A stretch of 64,000 nucleotides of DNA from a candidate division Zixibacteria bacterium HGW-Zixibacteria-1 (GCA_002838945.1 PGXB01000005.1:57389-121388); one strand, 5' to 3'; shown: positions 45,389 through 55,343, numbered from the stretch's first letter. Notes: generated by a model not told the origin, from the letters alone. Made by a program: numbers and translations.

Positions 45389-45403
45389 ATTAAATGTTTT
45401 AAC

Positions 45404-45432
45404 AAATTATGTCGAGGTTGGTTCAAAGTCAA
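45404..45432 (-). promoter_or_regulatory. Promoter of the M23 peptidase-rhomboid unit
   Basis: On the minus strand -35 TTGACT (45432-45427), 17-base spacer, -10 TAATTT (45409-45404). It is back to back with the PpiD-like gene promoter. Confidence 0.55.
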
Positions 45433-45473
45433 AACATTTTGTAAAAGAATAGGGTTGACATTAAATATCCGAC

Positions 45474-45501
45474 TTGCAAAAATGAGAATTTGGCATATAT
45501 T
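45474..45501 (+). promoter_or_regulatory. Promoter of the PpiD-like gene
   Basis: -35 TTGCAA (45474-45479), 16-base spacer, -10 TATATT (45496-45501). A second TTGACA lies at 45455-45460. A GGAGG site at about 45528 precedes the ATG. Confidence 0.55.
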
Positions 45502-45542
45502 AACAAGTCAATGTAAAATACTTTTTTGGAGGAATAGACTCG

Positions 45543-47372
45543 ATGTTTGAACTCTTGAGAAAAATGATCGGTCCCATCATGCTTCTGGTGCTGATTGCCT
45601 TTATTTTCACAATCATATTCAGCTGGGGAGGCGGCGGTTTTCAGGAAAAACCGAAAGATACCGTCGGTGTTATCGACGGTGAAAACATCCCGATAGCAGT
45701 TTACAGTCGTTACTATTCCAATCTTTATCGCCAGGAACAGGAAAAGACTGAAGAGGATATTCCTCCGGAAAAGGAAAAAGAAATTAGGGATCAAGCCTGG
45801 TCGCAACTGGTTGCAGACTTCCTGATCAACCGCGAAGTGGAGAAAAGAAATATCTCGATATCCAGTGAAGAATTGTATGAATATCTCAAGATGTATCCTC
45901 CGCAAATCGTACAACAGGCGCCACAGTTTATGACTGATGGTAAATTCGACCGGCAGAAATATATGGGTGCCATGATCAGTCCGGATAATGCCCCCTTCTG
46001 GGCTCAGCTCGAGGCGATGGTCACGCCGGAGTTGAAACGCGGAAAGCTCCAGGCTGAAATTCTCAGCACAGTCAGGGTATTGCCTTCGGAGGTTATGGAA
46101 TCGTTTCTTGCCGAGAACGAAAAAATCAAAGTCGGCTTCATTAATGTCGCTTCGGATCCGTTCGAAACCATTGCGAAAGAACCTTCGTTAGAAGAAATGC
46201 AGGCATATTACGATTCGCACAAAGAAGAATATAAGCTTCGCGAGCGAGCCACAATTGACCTGGTAGTTTTCGACAAAGTCCCCTCCGAAAATGATTGGCA
46301 GCGCGTTTATGCACAGGCAAAGGATATTTATGATTCCGCGATTGCCGGCGCCGATTTTGCGGAACTTGCCGAAATTTTTTCGGAGGATGCCAGTGCGTCA
46401 TCCGGCGGTGATCTTGGCTGGTTCGAGCGGGGGCGGATGGTTCCTGAATTCGACAGCGCGACATGGTCTCTGACCGTGAATGAAATAAGCAAGCCGGTCC
46501 GTTCCCGGTTCGGTTGGCACATAATCAAGCTGCTGGGCGTGAAAGAGGAAATGGGAACACCGCGCGGATCGGATAAACCTCAGATGATGGAAAAACGAAA
46601 CGCCGCACATATTCTTTTTAAAGTTGTGCCTTCGCAGGAAACGCTTGAAGGCCTTTCCTCGAGCGCTACTGAATTTGCGGATGAAGCCAAAAACGTCGGG
46701 CTGAAGCAGGCGGCCGAGACATATAACTATGAGGTCAAAACGACCACTCCGTTTTATAAGAACGGGTATATTTCTTATATCGGAATTGACCTTGCGGTCA
46801 ATAATTTCGCCTTCGAAAAGGAAGTCGGAACCGTCTCCGATATGATGGAAACGGAGAATTTGTATTTTGTCATATCGGTGGCCTCTCACCTCCCGGAGGA
46901 ATATACCGCTTTCGATCAGGCCAAGGCATCCATCACGACAAAGCTCAGGAAACAAAACGCAAAGAAAATGGCGATGGATACGGCCCGGGTCATGTATGAT
47001 GATATTATAGCCGGAAATTCTTTTAATAATACCGCCAAAAAATACGGATATATATATGGTCAATCGGAAATGTTCAACCGCAATGGTTTGATTTCCGGGA
47101 TCGGCCGCGCACCGGAAGTCATCGGGGCGGCCTTCGGCCTCCAAAACATTAACGGCATTACTCCACCGGTGGAGTATGATCGCGGAGCCGCCATTCTAAC
47201 CTTGCTCGATAAGCAGTCCGCAAGTCTGGAAGTCTTCAACCAGAAACAGGATTCTCTGCATTTTGCGGTGCAGTTGAAGAAAAGCCAGGATGCCTATGGC
47301 CGGTGGTTTGAAAATTTGACCAAGAATGCCAAAGTCGTAAGTTATGTCGACCAGTTTTATTCGAATAACTAA
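45543..47372 (+). CDS. Membrane-anchored peptidyl-prolyl isomerase (PpiD/SurA type)
   Basis: A 609-residue periplasmic foldase anchored by one N-terminal helix (IGPIMLLVLIAFIFTIIFSW, about 9-28). A SurA_N-type helical region follows, with a parvulin domain at about 225-335: FAELAEIFSEDASASSGGDL, WFERGRMVPEFDSATWSL, and RFGWHIIKLLG. A second, degenerate parvulin-like segment begins with KRNAAHILFKVV at about 350. This is the PpiD layout; in FCB bacteria it would help outer-membrane proteins fold, fitting the many barrels encoded nearby. Confidence 0.9.
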   Translation: MFELLRKMIGPIMLLVLIAFIFTIIFSWGGGGFQEKPKDTVGVIDGENIPIAVYSRYYSNLYRQEQEKTEEDIPPEKEKEIRDQAWSQLVADFLINREVEKRNISISSEELYEYLKMYPPQIVQQAPQFMTDGKFDRQKYMGAMISPDNAPFWAQLEAMVTPELKRGKLQAEILSTVRVLPSEVMESFLAENEKIKVGFINVASDPFETIAKEPSLEEMQAYYDSHKEEYKLRERATIDLVVFDKVPSENDWQRVYAQAKDIYDSAIAGADFAELAEIFSEDASASSGGDLGWFERGRMVPEFDSATWSLTVNEISKPVRSRFGWHIIKLLGVKEEMGTPRGSDKPQMMEKRNAAHILFKVVPSQETLEGLSSSATEFADEAKNVGLKQAAETYNYEVKTTTPFYKNGYISYIGIDLAVNNFAFEKEVGTVSDMMETENLYFVISVASHLPEEYTAFDQAKASITTKLRKQNAKKMAMDTARVMYDDIIAGNSFNNTAKKYGYIYGQSEMFNRNGLISGIGRAPEVIGAAFGLQNINGITPPVEYDRGAAILTLLDKQSASLEVFNQKQDSLHFAVQLKKSQDAYGRWFENLTKNAKVVSYVDQFYSNN

Positions 47373-47390
47373 GGCATAAAATAGAAGCAA

Positions 47391-47420
47391 GAAAGGGACG
47401 CCTGAGCGGTGTCCCTTTTT
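47391..47420. terminator. Terminator between convergent PpiD-like and nitrilase-family genes
   Basis: AAAGGGAC at 47392-47399 and GTCCCTTT at 47411-47418 form an eight-base stem followed by TTTT on the plus strand; the minus side has a weaker T-rich tail. It can serve both genes. Confidence 0.85.
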
Positions 47421-47422
47421 TA

Positions 47423-48202
47423 TTAGGATAAATTCGATCTGGCGGGTTGAGGTCTCTTTTTATTTCTGAAATCACGCAGTTCTTCGATATCAGGAACCAG
47501 GGTCATAATACTGCCTGAATGTTCGGCATGTGGCTCGATTCGTCGGAGTATTCCCCAGGGAGAAGCAATCAATGACCGACCCTGAAGCATTTTTCCGAAA
47601 AGCGACCCGACTCCACAGCATTTGACGATATAACTGGAGGCCGCTTCCGCTCCTTTGACATATATATCATTATCCCTTTTGAACTTGTCCAATCTCGTTT
47701 CTTCCGGACGAAACGGCGAAGTGGTCGGTATAAAGATAATATCGATTTTATGTCGGGAAAGTTCTTCGAATATTCCGATATTAAGCGCATCGGCACAGAT
47801 CAGGACCACGATTCTGACATTTTCGATAACCGTCGTGAAAATTTTGTCGCCCGGGAGTATCCCCTTATTCATTTCACCTTCAACCGGGTTCAACTTCCGG
47901 TAACGACCGGTCAATCTGCCCCTGTTATAGACATAACAACTGTTGTACAAAGAATCTCCTTCACCCTCGACCACCGAGCCGCCGATCAGGCAGGTCGAAA
48001 GCCTTTCGGAGAGCGACTGTAAATATTGCAGACTCTCCTTAATCCCCAACGCGGACCGGGCAAAATCCGGCGATGTTTTCTCCACCAGAAAATATTCGGG
48101 CAGGCAAAGAAAATCGGGACGCTGTTTGAAAATCATAAGATTTTCTTCGAGACTCAGCGCCCGCCCCAGTTCAATCTGAGCGGCAATGACTTTTATAAGC
48201 AC
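47423..48202 (-). CDS. Carbon-nitrogen hydrolase (nitrilase superfamily)
   Basis: A 259-residue cytosolic amidase-type enzyme with the complete catalytic set: Glu36 in LCLPEYFL, Lys103 in RYRKLNPVEGE and Cys136 in VVLICADAL. The start is GTG at 48202 with AAAGG directly before it. Members hydrolyse amides, nitriles or carbamoyl groups, and the sequence does not tell the substrate. It stands alone, convergent with the PpiD-like gene. Confidence 0.85.
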   Translation of the reverse strand: MLIKVIAAQIELGRALSLEENLMIFKQRPDFLCLPEYFLVEKTSPDFARSALGIKESLQYLQSLSERLSTCLIGGSVVEGEGDSLYNSCYVYNRGRLTGRYRKLNPVEGEMNKGILPGDKIFTTVIENVRIVVLICADALNIGIFEELSRHKIDIIFIPTTSPFRPEETRLDKFKRDNDIYVKGAEAASSYIVKCCGVGSLFGKMLQGRSLIASPWGILRRIEPHAEHSGSIMTLVPDIEELRDFRNKKRPQPARSNLS

Positions 48203-48438
48203 CTTTATGTCTCTGTACGGTGATTCTTTCTTATATATCCTGATACGTAATTAAATTATATACGTTCGCCTTTCAATATAATAAGATAAGATATTTTTGG
48301 ACATCAACTTAGAAACACAAACCACCTGACTGTTTCGAGTTGAAACGTATAATTTTTGCCGGCCGGATCTGCCGGAATTCTATTACTAATTAAGGTTAAT
48401 AATACCGATGGAGCGGTCGATAATAAAATAGAGCTAAA

Positions 48439-48453
48439 ATGGATATCATCCAT
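48439..48453. promoter_or_regulatory. Palindrome upstream of the DUF5684-like gene
   Basis: ATGGAT-ATC-ATCCAT is a 15-base inverted repeat 32 bases before the start codon, in an otherwise featureless 282-base gap (48203-48484). It may be an operator. Confidence 0.35.
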
Positions 48454-48484
48454 CAATAATTCTAAATCTTAAACGGAGGCTGTT

Positions 48485-48892
48485 ATGTACGAATCCGGCA
48501 CCTTTGGTGGCTTATTCTGGTTCTTCTGGCTGGCCCTGTATTTTTATTATGCGGGCTGTCAGTATGCCATAGCCAATAAAACCGGCCACAAATATCCATG
48601 GTGGTCGTTTGTTCCTGTTCTCAATTTATATCAAACAGTCGAGCTTGCCGGAAAGGCCTGGTACTGGTTTGTTTTTTATTTCATCCCGTTCGTCAACATA
48701 GTCACCTATGCTTTGATCTGGGTTGAAATCGCCAAGGCCCGCCAGAAAGAGACCTTCTGGGGAGTTTTGATGCTGCTGCCGTTCATTAACCTGATTGCCT
48801 TATACGTTCTGGCATCGGGCGCCGCTCCGCAACCGCAGCCCACTGTTGAAAAGAAGCCGGACACGGTCCGTGAACCGGCTGATGTTTTTTAG
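48485..48892 (+). CDS. Small membrane protein, DUF5684-like
   Basis: A 135-residue protein with four hydrophobic segments. The pattern YAIANKTGHKYPWWSFVPVL followed by NLYQTVELAGKAWYW and a last helix pair matches DUF5684-type proteins, whose role is unknown. The C-terminal 25 residues are Pro/Glu/Lys-rich and cytosolic or periplasmic. A strong CGGAGG site precedes the ATG. It is a single-gene unit with its own terminator. Confidence 0.72.
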   Translation: MYESGTFGGLFWFFWLALYFYYAGCQYAIANKTGHKYPWWSFVPVLNLYQTVELAGKAWYWFVFYFIPFVNIVTYALIWVEIAKARQKETFWGVLMLLPFINLIALYVLASGAAPQPQPTVEKKPDTVREPADVF

Positions 48893-48917
48893 TCATCTCT
48901 CCACTCACCCATAAAGG

Positions 48918-48950
48918 AAGGGCGGGTCGATCGCACCCGCCCTTTCTTAT
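48918..48950. terminator. Bidirectional terminator between DUF5684-like gene and ETF-QO
   Basis: AAGGGCGGGT at 48918-48927 and ACCCGCCCTT at 48935-48944 form a perfect ten-base GC-rich stem with a seven-base loop, followed by TCTTATT. It lies between convergent genes. Confidence 0.88.
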
Positions 48951-48964
48951 TATTTCATATTTTT

Positions 48965-50641
48965 TCAGCAGTTAGTATAATTCGGGCCGCCGCCGCCTTC
49001 AGGCGTCACCCAGTTGATAATCTGATAAGGATCGGCAATATCGCAGGTCTTACAGTGCACACAATTGGACGGTGTCAGCTGAAGTTTCTTCTTTCCCGGG
49101 CGTGCTTCATCATCAACCATCTCATACACTTGGGCCGGGCAGAAATACTGACAGGGATTGCCGTATTCCTCGGTACATTGATTGTTGCAGATATTTAAAT
49201 CGGCAATGACCAGATGCGATGGCTGCTCTTCCTCATGCTTGGTGGCCGAGTGATAAACATCGGTCAGTTTATCGAACAGGTAGGCATTATCGAACTTAAG
49301 AGCGTGTTTGGTATTTTCCTCACCATAGCGCGCGATATACTCCTGAAGAGGCATCATATGCTCATGGTCCGGTTTCGTTTCGATATTGTTGATCAGTCCG
49401 CGTCCGCCGGAAATCATCTGCAAACCGGAATGCATCATGCCCATAAACAGGCCGTTCCCGAACCCGGCATGGAAATTCCGCACACGGTAAAGCTCGTCTT
49501 TGGCCCAGGACGACTCGAACCTGTCCTGCATGCCCTTCAGAACGGAGGCGCTGAAATCGCCCTGCCTGAGCCCGTCGAAGACGGTCTCGGCGGCCATCAT
49601 CCCCGACTTTATTGCCAGATGAATCCCTTTCAGGCGCTGCGAATTGAGAAATCCGGCGCAATCGCCTATCAGCAGGATATTATCACCGTAAAGCCGCGGC
49701 ATTGAGTAGTAGCCGCCCTCGGGAATCGTCTTGGCCCCGTAATGAAGCATCTTCCCGCCCTCGAAAATCCGGCGGATGAAGGGATGCGTCTTAAACATCT
49801 GAAATTTATAATGCGGATCATTGGCCGGATTGGGGCTGTCGAGGCCGACGGCATAGCCGACCGCGGCCATATTACCCTTCATTTTATAAATAAAGCCGCC
49901 CCCATACTCTTCGCCCGGCTGCGGCCAGCCGAAAGTATGAATGACTTCGCCGTCCCGCAACCGCCCATCGGGGATCTCCCAGACTTCCTTGATACCTGTC
50001 AGATAGGACTGCGGATTGGCATCCTTGAACAGGTCGAGTTCCTGTCTTATCTGCTTGGTCAGCGAGCCGTGAACACCTTCAGCGAAAACAACCATTTTGG
50101 CTTTAATTATCGAACCGGGTTCGAAATTCGACTTCGGCTCGCCTTCTTTATCAAGGCCGAGATCGACCGTCCTGATACCGCTCACGCGGCCGTCCTCGAT
50201 AACCGGCTCATAGCCGCCGGTCGCGGGGAATATATTTATCTCCCGAGCTTCAACCTGCTCGGAAAGCCATGAGGTGAACTTGTTCAAAGATATTATATAG
50301 TTGCCTTCATTCTTGAATGGCTTGGGAAGAAATGGAAATCTTAAATGGGATTCTTCGGTCAAATAGTACAAGGAGTCCGGGCCGACTTCATGTTCAAAGG
50401 GAAATCCTTTATCCATAAAATCGGGCATCAACTCCTTAAGGCTCCGCGGATCAAGAACGGCGCCGGATAAGGAATGTGCACCCGGATAGGAACCTTTTTC
50501 AATAATGATCATTTCCGGCATCGATAAATCACCGCCGGAATTTTGAATCAGATCAGCTAAATGATACCCGAATGAAAGCCCGGCCGGGCCGCCTCCGACA
50601 ACAAGAATATCAACTTCAAGAATTTCTCTTTCTACATCCAT
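48965..50641 (-). CDS. Electron transfer flavoprotein-ubiquinone oxidoreductase (FixC-FixX fusion)
   Basis: ETF-QO passes electrons from ETF to the quinone pool. The 558-residue protein has an N-terminal FAD fold (VDILVVGGGPAGLSFGYHLA), the FixC-type quinone region with GDCAGFLNSQRLKGIHLAIK, and a C-terminal 4Fe-4S module (FixX-like) with cysteines in CNNQCTEEYGNPCQYFC and NCVHCKTCDIADP. A GAGGAG site precedes ATG 50641. No etfA/etfB genes are in the window. It may be co-transcribed with the ArsC-like gene 103 bases upstream. Confidence 0.93.
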   Translation of the reverse strand: MDVEREILEVDILVVGGGPAGLSFGYHLADLIQNSGGDLSMPEMIIIEKGSYPGAHSLSGAVLDPRSLKELMPDFMDKGFPFEHEVGPDSLYYLTEESHLRFPFLPKPFKNEGNYIISLNKFTSWLSEQVEAREINIFPATGGYEPVIEDGRVSGIRTVDLGLDKEGEPKSNFEPGSIIKAKMVVFAEGVHGSLTKQIRQELDLFKDANPQSYLTGIKEVWEIPDGRLRDGEVIHTFGWPQPGEEYGGGFIYKMKGNMAAVGYAVGLDSPNPANDPHYKFQMFKTHPFIRRIFEGGKMLHYGAKTIPEGGYYSMPRLYGDNILLIGDCAGFLNSQRLKGIHLAIKSGMMAAETVFDGLRQGDFSASVLKGMQDRFESSWAKDELYRVRNFHAGFGNGLFMGMMHSGLQMISGGRGLINNIETKPDHEHMMPLQEYIARYGEENTKHALKFDNAYLFDKLTDVYHSATKHEEEQPSHLVIADLNICNNQCTEEYGNPCQYFCPAQVYEMVDDEARPGKKKLQLTPSNCVHCKTCDIADPYQIINWVTPEGGGGPNYTNC

Positions 50642-50744
50642 TCCCGCTCCTCAGGCAAAAATGTTTGGCTCAACAGAAGCCAATATAATGAAGAGCGGGA
50701 TAAAATGGAATCAGTTTTTCGCTCGTCCGGAATTATACCCCTTT

Positions 50745-51143
50745 TTACGCCGTCGGTCGTCTGACCGGGTCATTACCATTTCCATTCGATTTGATCTGCA
50801 ACATTTCCTTGATCTTGGCGAGATTCGGCCCCACCACCATCAGACGGCCCGCGACGATGATCGGTCTCCTGATCAATTCGTTATCCTCGGCCATCATTTG
50901 AAAAAGTTCATCCCTGGGGGGAAGAGTGTTGTCCAAATGATGTTTGGTAAAACCCTTCGCCTCATGATTAAGGAAATGACGCAGGTTTAAATGACGCATC
51001 AGTCTGGTAATTTCATTCAGTTTCAGAGGTTCCTTGGAAATGTCACGAACTCTTACCCGCAGTTCTTGCTCTTCCAATAATTTGAGAACCTCTTTGCATC
51101 CGGGGTCATCGGGAACCAGAAATAATTCAATTGTCTTAAGCAT
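50745..51143 (-). CDS. ArsC/Spx-family thioredoxin-fold protein
   Basis: A 132-residue protein of the ArsC-like fold: the N-terminal FLVPDDPGCKEVLKLLEEQE places one Cys (about residue 15) at the usual active position without the second Cys of the CxxC form, and the C-terminal half has the IRRPIIVAGRLMVVG motif. The usual Arg triad for arsenate binding is not obvious, so it may be a YffB/Spx-like reductase rather than an arsenate reductase. A TGGAGG site precedes the start. Confidence 0.8.
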   Translation of the reverse strand: MLKTIELFLVPDDPGCKEVLKLLEEQELRVRVRDISKEPLKLNEITRLMRHLNLRHFLNHEAKGFTKHHLDNTLPPRDELFQMMAEDNELIRRPIIVAGRLMVVGPNLAKIKEMLQIKSNGNGNDPVRRPTA

Positions 51144-51630
51144 TGCGCCTCCATTAACGCATAAAAGTGTCCTCTAAAAATGTATGATCATGATGCCTGG
51201 TGCATCCGATACATGCACTGCTGCCTGAGAGGGGGGTTTCTAATATTATCGTCCCCCCCGGTGAAATTGTTATATATTACAAAATAAATACTCATAATTC
51301 TATTTTTTCAAATACTTTTTTCTTTCACGCACGCAAATTTTTGCCTGCACTGCTTATTGTTCGTCTTTAGGCCCCCAGTCAAAACGTTGTAAAACTCTTT
51401 CAACGACACTAAGCGCTTCTGTGAGGGAAAGGCTGTTATGGGCAAAATCAAGTTGCCAACTATTTAACCACCCAAAGTCACCTAAAGTTCCCCCATTCTG
51501 TTCATAAAAGAACCTGCGGGGCACCCGCATCTGGCTTCAGAATATCACTTGACAGTATAATTATCGTTAATAAAAAACAAAAAATCAATAAGATAAATTT
51601 AGGGATATATTACGTATAATATATACGCAA
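51144..51630. other. 487-base stretch with one small ORF and hairpins
   Basis: Besides the small ORF at 51354-51530, a run of six G (about 51231-51236) can pair with six C near 51253, upstream of the ArsC-like gene on the minus strand, and GTGCAT at 51200-51205 mirrors ATGCAC at 51213-51218. These could be leader structures. The rest is AT-rich with no recognised feature. Confidence 0.4.
51354..51530 (-). CDS. Small hypothetical ORF, 58 residues
   Basis: An open frame starting MRVPRRFFYEQNGGTLGD and ending VLQRFDWGPKDEQ, with a plausible amphipathic helix (SLSLTEALSVVERVLQRF). A stop codon lies three codons before the ATG, so it does not extend upstream, and no ribosome binding site is seen. 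Composition looks coding, but I recognise no family; it may be a small protein or the tail of a lost gene. Confidence 0.35.
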   Translation of the reverse strand: MRVPRRFFYEQNGGTLGDFGWLNSWQLDFAHNSLSLTEALSVVERVLQRFDWGPKDEQ

Positions 51631-54600
51631 TCAGAGAGACTGAAGAAAGGAACTCAGATTTACCTCTTTGTTCTTGATTCCCAGCTTCTTACGTATCATT
51701 TCACGGTGTTTATGAACGGTCAGCACCGAGACATTAAGTAACTCCGATATATCTTTTGACATCAAACCCTTCTTAATCATGTCGCAAATCTCTAACTCCC
51801 TTGGAGATAGCTGCGAATAATCTTTCCTCAATTTCTCGATATAGGGGGCCGATATGGTCTTGAGACTACTTTCCAGATTGTCAACATGTTTGCGAAGGCG
51901 ATCCCCGCAATTCTCTCTAAGTCGTTGTATTGCAGGGATTATAACCCTGTCAATATTGGCCGCAATCTGCAGCTTTATATTCCGCTTCTCGGTCTCAATC
52001 TGATTCAAAACCTCTTTAAGCGCAGTATTTTTGGATTCCAGAGCTTCGCGTTCAATACTCAACTCTTCAGTTGCCTTGCGAAGTTCATCCTCCGCCCGTC
52101 TGCGGTCGGTAATATCCATATTCAGGCCAAGAATACCCTTTATCCGGCCCTGATAGTAGATTGGGGCAATGATCTTATAGTAATGTTCAACTTGTCCGGA
52201 AAACAGGTATTCCACTTCACCCTCAACCGTCTCGCCGGCCAGCGCTCGACGATTATTTTCATGCCAGATCTGCTTGACCTCATCCCTCACTTCCGCCTCC
52301 TCGGGATTGGTGCCGATTAAATCTCCCCAATGCATTCTGCAAACGGAATTCTGCAATATATACCGCCCGTTTTCATCGAGGGCAAAGAAATCGAAGGGAA
52401 GGGATTCAACCGTCGATCGCAGCCGGGCCTCGCTTTCTCGCAGGGCCTCTTCGGCAAGGACCCTTTTGGTGATATCGCGCAGGACCGTCACGACCCGCAC
52501 CACCTGATTACCGTCGCTGATCGGGATCTTGCGAGTTTCGGTAACTATTTTCTTACTGCCGACTTCATTGCTTTCCACCGTGACAAGAGTCTCTCCCGTT
52601 TCAAAAACCCGACGATATTCTTCGCGCACCTTTTCGCTTAAGAAGGGATATACATCAAAGAGGTCTTTACCGTGAATATCGGAGTTCAGACCAATTTCAT
52701 CGTGCCATTCCCGAAGGGCTTTATTGCACAGGATGATTTTATAATTTTGATTGATGACATGAATGGAATCGCCCATCGAATCAATAGTCGTGCGGTACTG
52801 TAATTCGGAGTCTTTCAAGGCCTCTTCGATGCGTTTCCGCTCGGTAATATCGCGTACAACGACCTGTATGGCCGACTGTCCTTCATAGGTGAAAGGAGCC
52901 GAGGCAGCTTCCAGGATAACGACCCGGCCGTCAAGGCGAACCAGCTTCTCTTCCTTAAATCCCGAACTTTTATTTTCCTCAACAACCTGTCTTCTTTTTT
53001 CCCGAATAAAATCTCTGTACTCGGGATGAATGAAATCAAGGCTTTCCTTTCCGAGAATATCTTTCGGTTGATCCGCTCCATACAATTTCAAGCCGGCTTC
53101 GTTCATAAAGACTATTTTGCCTTCGCGGACAATGGAAATAGCATTGGGCGACAATTCCGCCAGCAGTCGGAATTTCTCTTCGCTTTCACGGAGAGCTTCC
53201 CGCGCCTGAATTCTTTCGGATATATCTCTGAAAAATCCGACGCTGCATCTGATGCCGTCTATATAAATGGTGGCCCCCACAATATCGGCATAGATGAGAT
53301 TTCCATTTTTTGTCAGGCAGGGGATATTTTCAGCAATATGTTGAGGCGAGGTCGAGTTAAGCTCAAATTCGGCGTGAATCTCACGGAGTTTATCTTTTGG
53401 GTGAATATCATTTACTCCCATTCCAACTAATTCCTCGGCACTATAGCCAAGGAATCTGCAGATGGCCGGATTGGCATAACGAAATTTGCGCGTTTCAAAA
53501 TCGGCAATCAAAATACCCTCACCGGCGGTCTCGAACAGAACCCTGTAGCGCTCCCCTGATTCGCGCACTTCCTTCTCAATCTTCTTGCGCTCGACAATTT
53601 CGGCGCGCAGCATTTCATTGGTCGCAATTAATTCCGAAGAGCGTTCCCTGACCAGTTCTTCCAGGTGGTCGCGGTGTTTTTTGATTTCGATTTCGGCTTC
53701 TTTTCGCAGTGTGATATCAACCGCGATTCCTCTCAGGCCGACAGTCTTCTCATCCCTGACTATCTTCGTGGAATATATCAGAACCGGGAAAGTGCTGCCA
53801 TCCTTTCTCAGCATGGTATATTCGTGATCCCGCGGGTCGTCGCCGACAAGGCGCGTCGCTATATTTTTTGTAACTCTTTCCCTGTCTTCCGGCACTATCA
53901 GTTGTGCTACGGTTAGCCCAAAGTCGATATCTTCCTGAGTATACCCGGTCGATTCGAAACCACTGCGGTTGGCAAACGTCACCCGGCCCTCGAGATCCAC
54001 CTCAAAAACGGTCTGGGGCAGCAAATCGGTCAATTCCCGGAATTGTTTTTCGCTTTGCCGCAGGGCTTCCTCGGCTTTTTTGCGGTCGGTTATATCTTCG
54101 GTCAAAACTATAACCCGATCGACACGGCCCGATTCATCCTTTATGGCGTAAAAATACTGGGAAATCCAGCGAGGATTCCCCGAGCGATGACGCGTTGACT
54201 TGACCTCGGGAATGAAAAGATAGCCGCCTTTTTGATAAATTCTCTCCACCAGCGGTTTCCATTTTCCCAGGTACTCATCATGCTCATCGAGTTTCAGCGC
54301 GGCTCGAGGCGAAAAATACAATTTTCCTATTTCGTCGTCGGAGATGTCCCATAATTTTTTCCAGGCTTCATTATAGCTGAGCAGGCGGCCCTGGGAATTC
54401 CTGACGGAAATTCCCAGCGGAGAGTTCTCGATTACGGCGCTGTTGAACTGCTCATTGCGCCGCAGGGTCTCTTCGGCGCGCCGGCGTTCGGTAATATCCC
54501 AAATATATGAACGGGTCCCGACGACGACACCGTCGGATTTTAAGAGTGTAACGTCAATTTCCAGATATATGAAGGAACCGTCTTTCCTGACTCCCTTGAA

Positions 54601-55311
54601 CTCATACCTGGTTTTTGAATCCAGGCCATCAAATCTATCCTGATGATATTTCAATACCCTTTCATAATCATCGGGGTGAATCAGAGACATGATTGATTGT
54701 TTTTCCATCTCTTCTTTGGAATAGCCAAAGAGTTGGCACAGCTTATTATTAAAATAGGTGAAATATCCCTCTTTATTATCAATGAGAATCGCGATACCGC
54801 CCTTCTCGACCAATTCGCGGTATTTTTCTTCGGATTCCCGAAGAGCCTGTTCGGCATTTTTAGACGCTGTTATATCGTAGGCAAGAAGCATCGCGGCCGA
54901 AATTTTGCCATGTGAATCGACGTACGGCTGGAGACTAACATCATACCAACGCCATTGCTCATTAATAAATGTTCTGGCTTCCTCATGATAAGCTTCTCCG
55001 GTTTCAATCACCCGGCGAATATTGGATAGTTGACGCTCATTAATTTCCTGAGGGAAAAATTCCTCTTGATTCCTGCCGATTATTTCATCGGGTTTCAATC
55101 CAAACTGAGCAGCACTAATTTCATTTACATATATAAATTTCCCATCATAATCGATGACGGCCAGGTCAGCCCGGACATTTTTCACCAGCAATTCATATCG
55201 GGCTTCAGAAGCAGAAGGTTGCCGCTCGACCTGGCCGCCTCCGGCGGCCTGTCGTCTCAGTTCGATCAGCTCTTCCAGCAGTTGTTGCCGGCTCTTTTTT
55301 TCATCATCCAT
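51631..55311 (-). CDS. Eight-PAS regulator with LuxR-type DNA-binding domain
   Basis: A 1226-residue protein. Eight PAS domains in a row, each ending in a DIT/S-x-R or K linker (such as WDITERRRAEETL), cover residues about 30-1060. A short coiled coil interrupts them between the fourth and fifth, and another precedes the C-terminal LuxR-type helix-turn-helix (LSPRELEICDMIKKGLMSKD, then VSVLTVHKHREMIRKKLGIK). No histidine kinase, GGDEF or EAL domain is present, so it is a one-component sensor-regulator. It is cytosolic, with no membrane helices. A GGAG lies about 10 bases before the ATG. Confidence 0.9.
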   Translation of the reverse strand: MDDEKKSRQQLLEELIELRRQAAGGGQVERQPSASEARYELLVKNVRADLAVIDYDGKFIYVNEISAAQFGLKPDEIIGRNQEEFFPQEINERQLSNIRRVIETGEAYHEEARTFINEQWRWYDVSLQPYVDSHGKISAAMLLAYDITASKNAEQALRESEEKYRELVEKGGIAILIDNKEGYFTYFNNKLCQLFGYSKEEMEKQSIMSLIHPDDYERVLKYHQDRFDGLDSKTRYEFKGVRKDGSFIYLEIDVTLLKSDGVVVGTRSYIWDITERRRAEETLRRNEQFNSAVIENSPLGISVRNSQGRLLSYNEAWKKLWDISDDEIGKLYFSPRAALKLDEHDEYLGKWKPLVERIYQKGGYLFIPEVKSTRHRSGNPRWISQYFYAIKDESGRVDRVIVLTEDITDRKKAEEALRQSEKQFRELTDLLPQTVFEVDLEGRVTFANRSGFESTGYTQEDIDFGLTVAQLIVPEDRERVTKNIATRLVGDDPRDHEYTMLRKDGSTFPVLIYSTKIVRDEKTVGLRGIAVDITLRKEAEIEIKKHRDHLEELVRERSSELIATNEMLRAEIVERKKIEKEVRESGERYRVLFETAGEGILIADFETRKFRYANPAICRFLGYSAEELVGMGVNDIHPKDKLREIHAEFELNSTSPQHIAENIPCLTKNGNLIYADIVGATIYIDGIRCSVGFFRDISERIQAREALRESEEKFRLLAELSPNAISIVREGKIVFMNEAGLKLYGADQPKDILGKESLDFIHPEYRDFIREKRRQVVEENKSSGFKEEKLVRLDGRVVILEAASAPFTYEGQSAIQVVVRDITERKRIEEALKDSELQYRTTIDSMGDSIHVINQNYKIILCNKALREWHDEIGLNSDIHGKDLFDVYPFLSEKVREEYRRVFETGETLVTVESNEVGSKKIVTETRKIPISDGNQVVRVVTVLRDITKRVLAEEALRESEARLRSTVESLPFDFFALDENGRYILQNSVCRMHWGDLIGTNPEEAEVRDEVKQIWHENNRRALAGETVEGEVEYLFSGQVEHYYKIIAPIYYQGRIKGILGLNMDITDRRRAEDELRKATEELSIEREALESKNTALKEVLNQIETEKRNIKLQIAANIDRVIIPAIQRLRENCGDRLRKHVDNLESSLKTISAPYIEKLRKDYSQLSPRELEICDMIKKGLMSKDISELLNVSVLTVHKHREMIRKKLGIKNKEVNLSSFLQSL

Positions 55312-55343
55312 GGCGGATACTCCATCAGGCGGAATAGAATGGA

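Noticed and set aside
46398..47144. A 248-codon minus-strand frame inside the PpiD-like gene
   Set aside because: It lies wholly within a clearly coding foldase gene and shows no domain or start signal.
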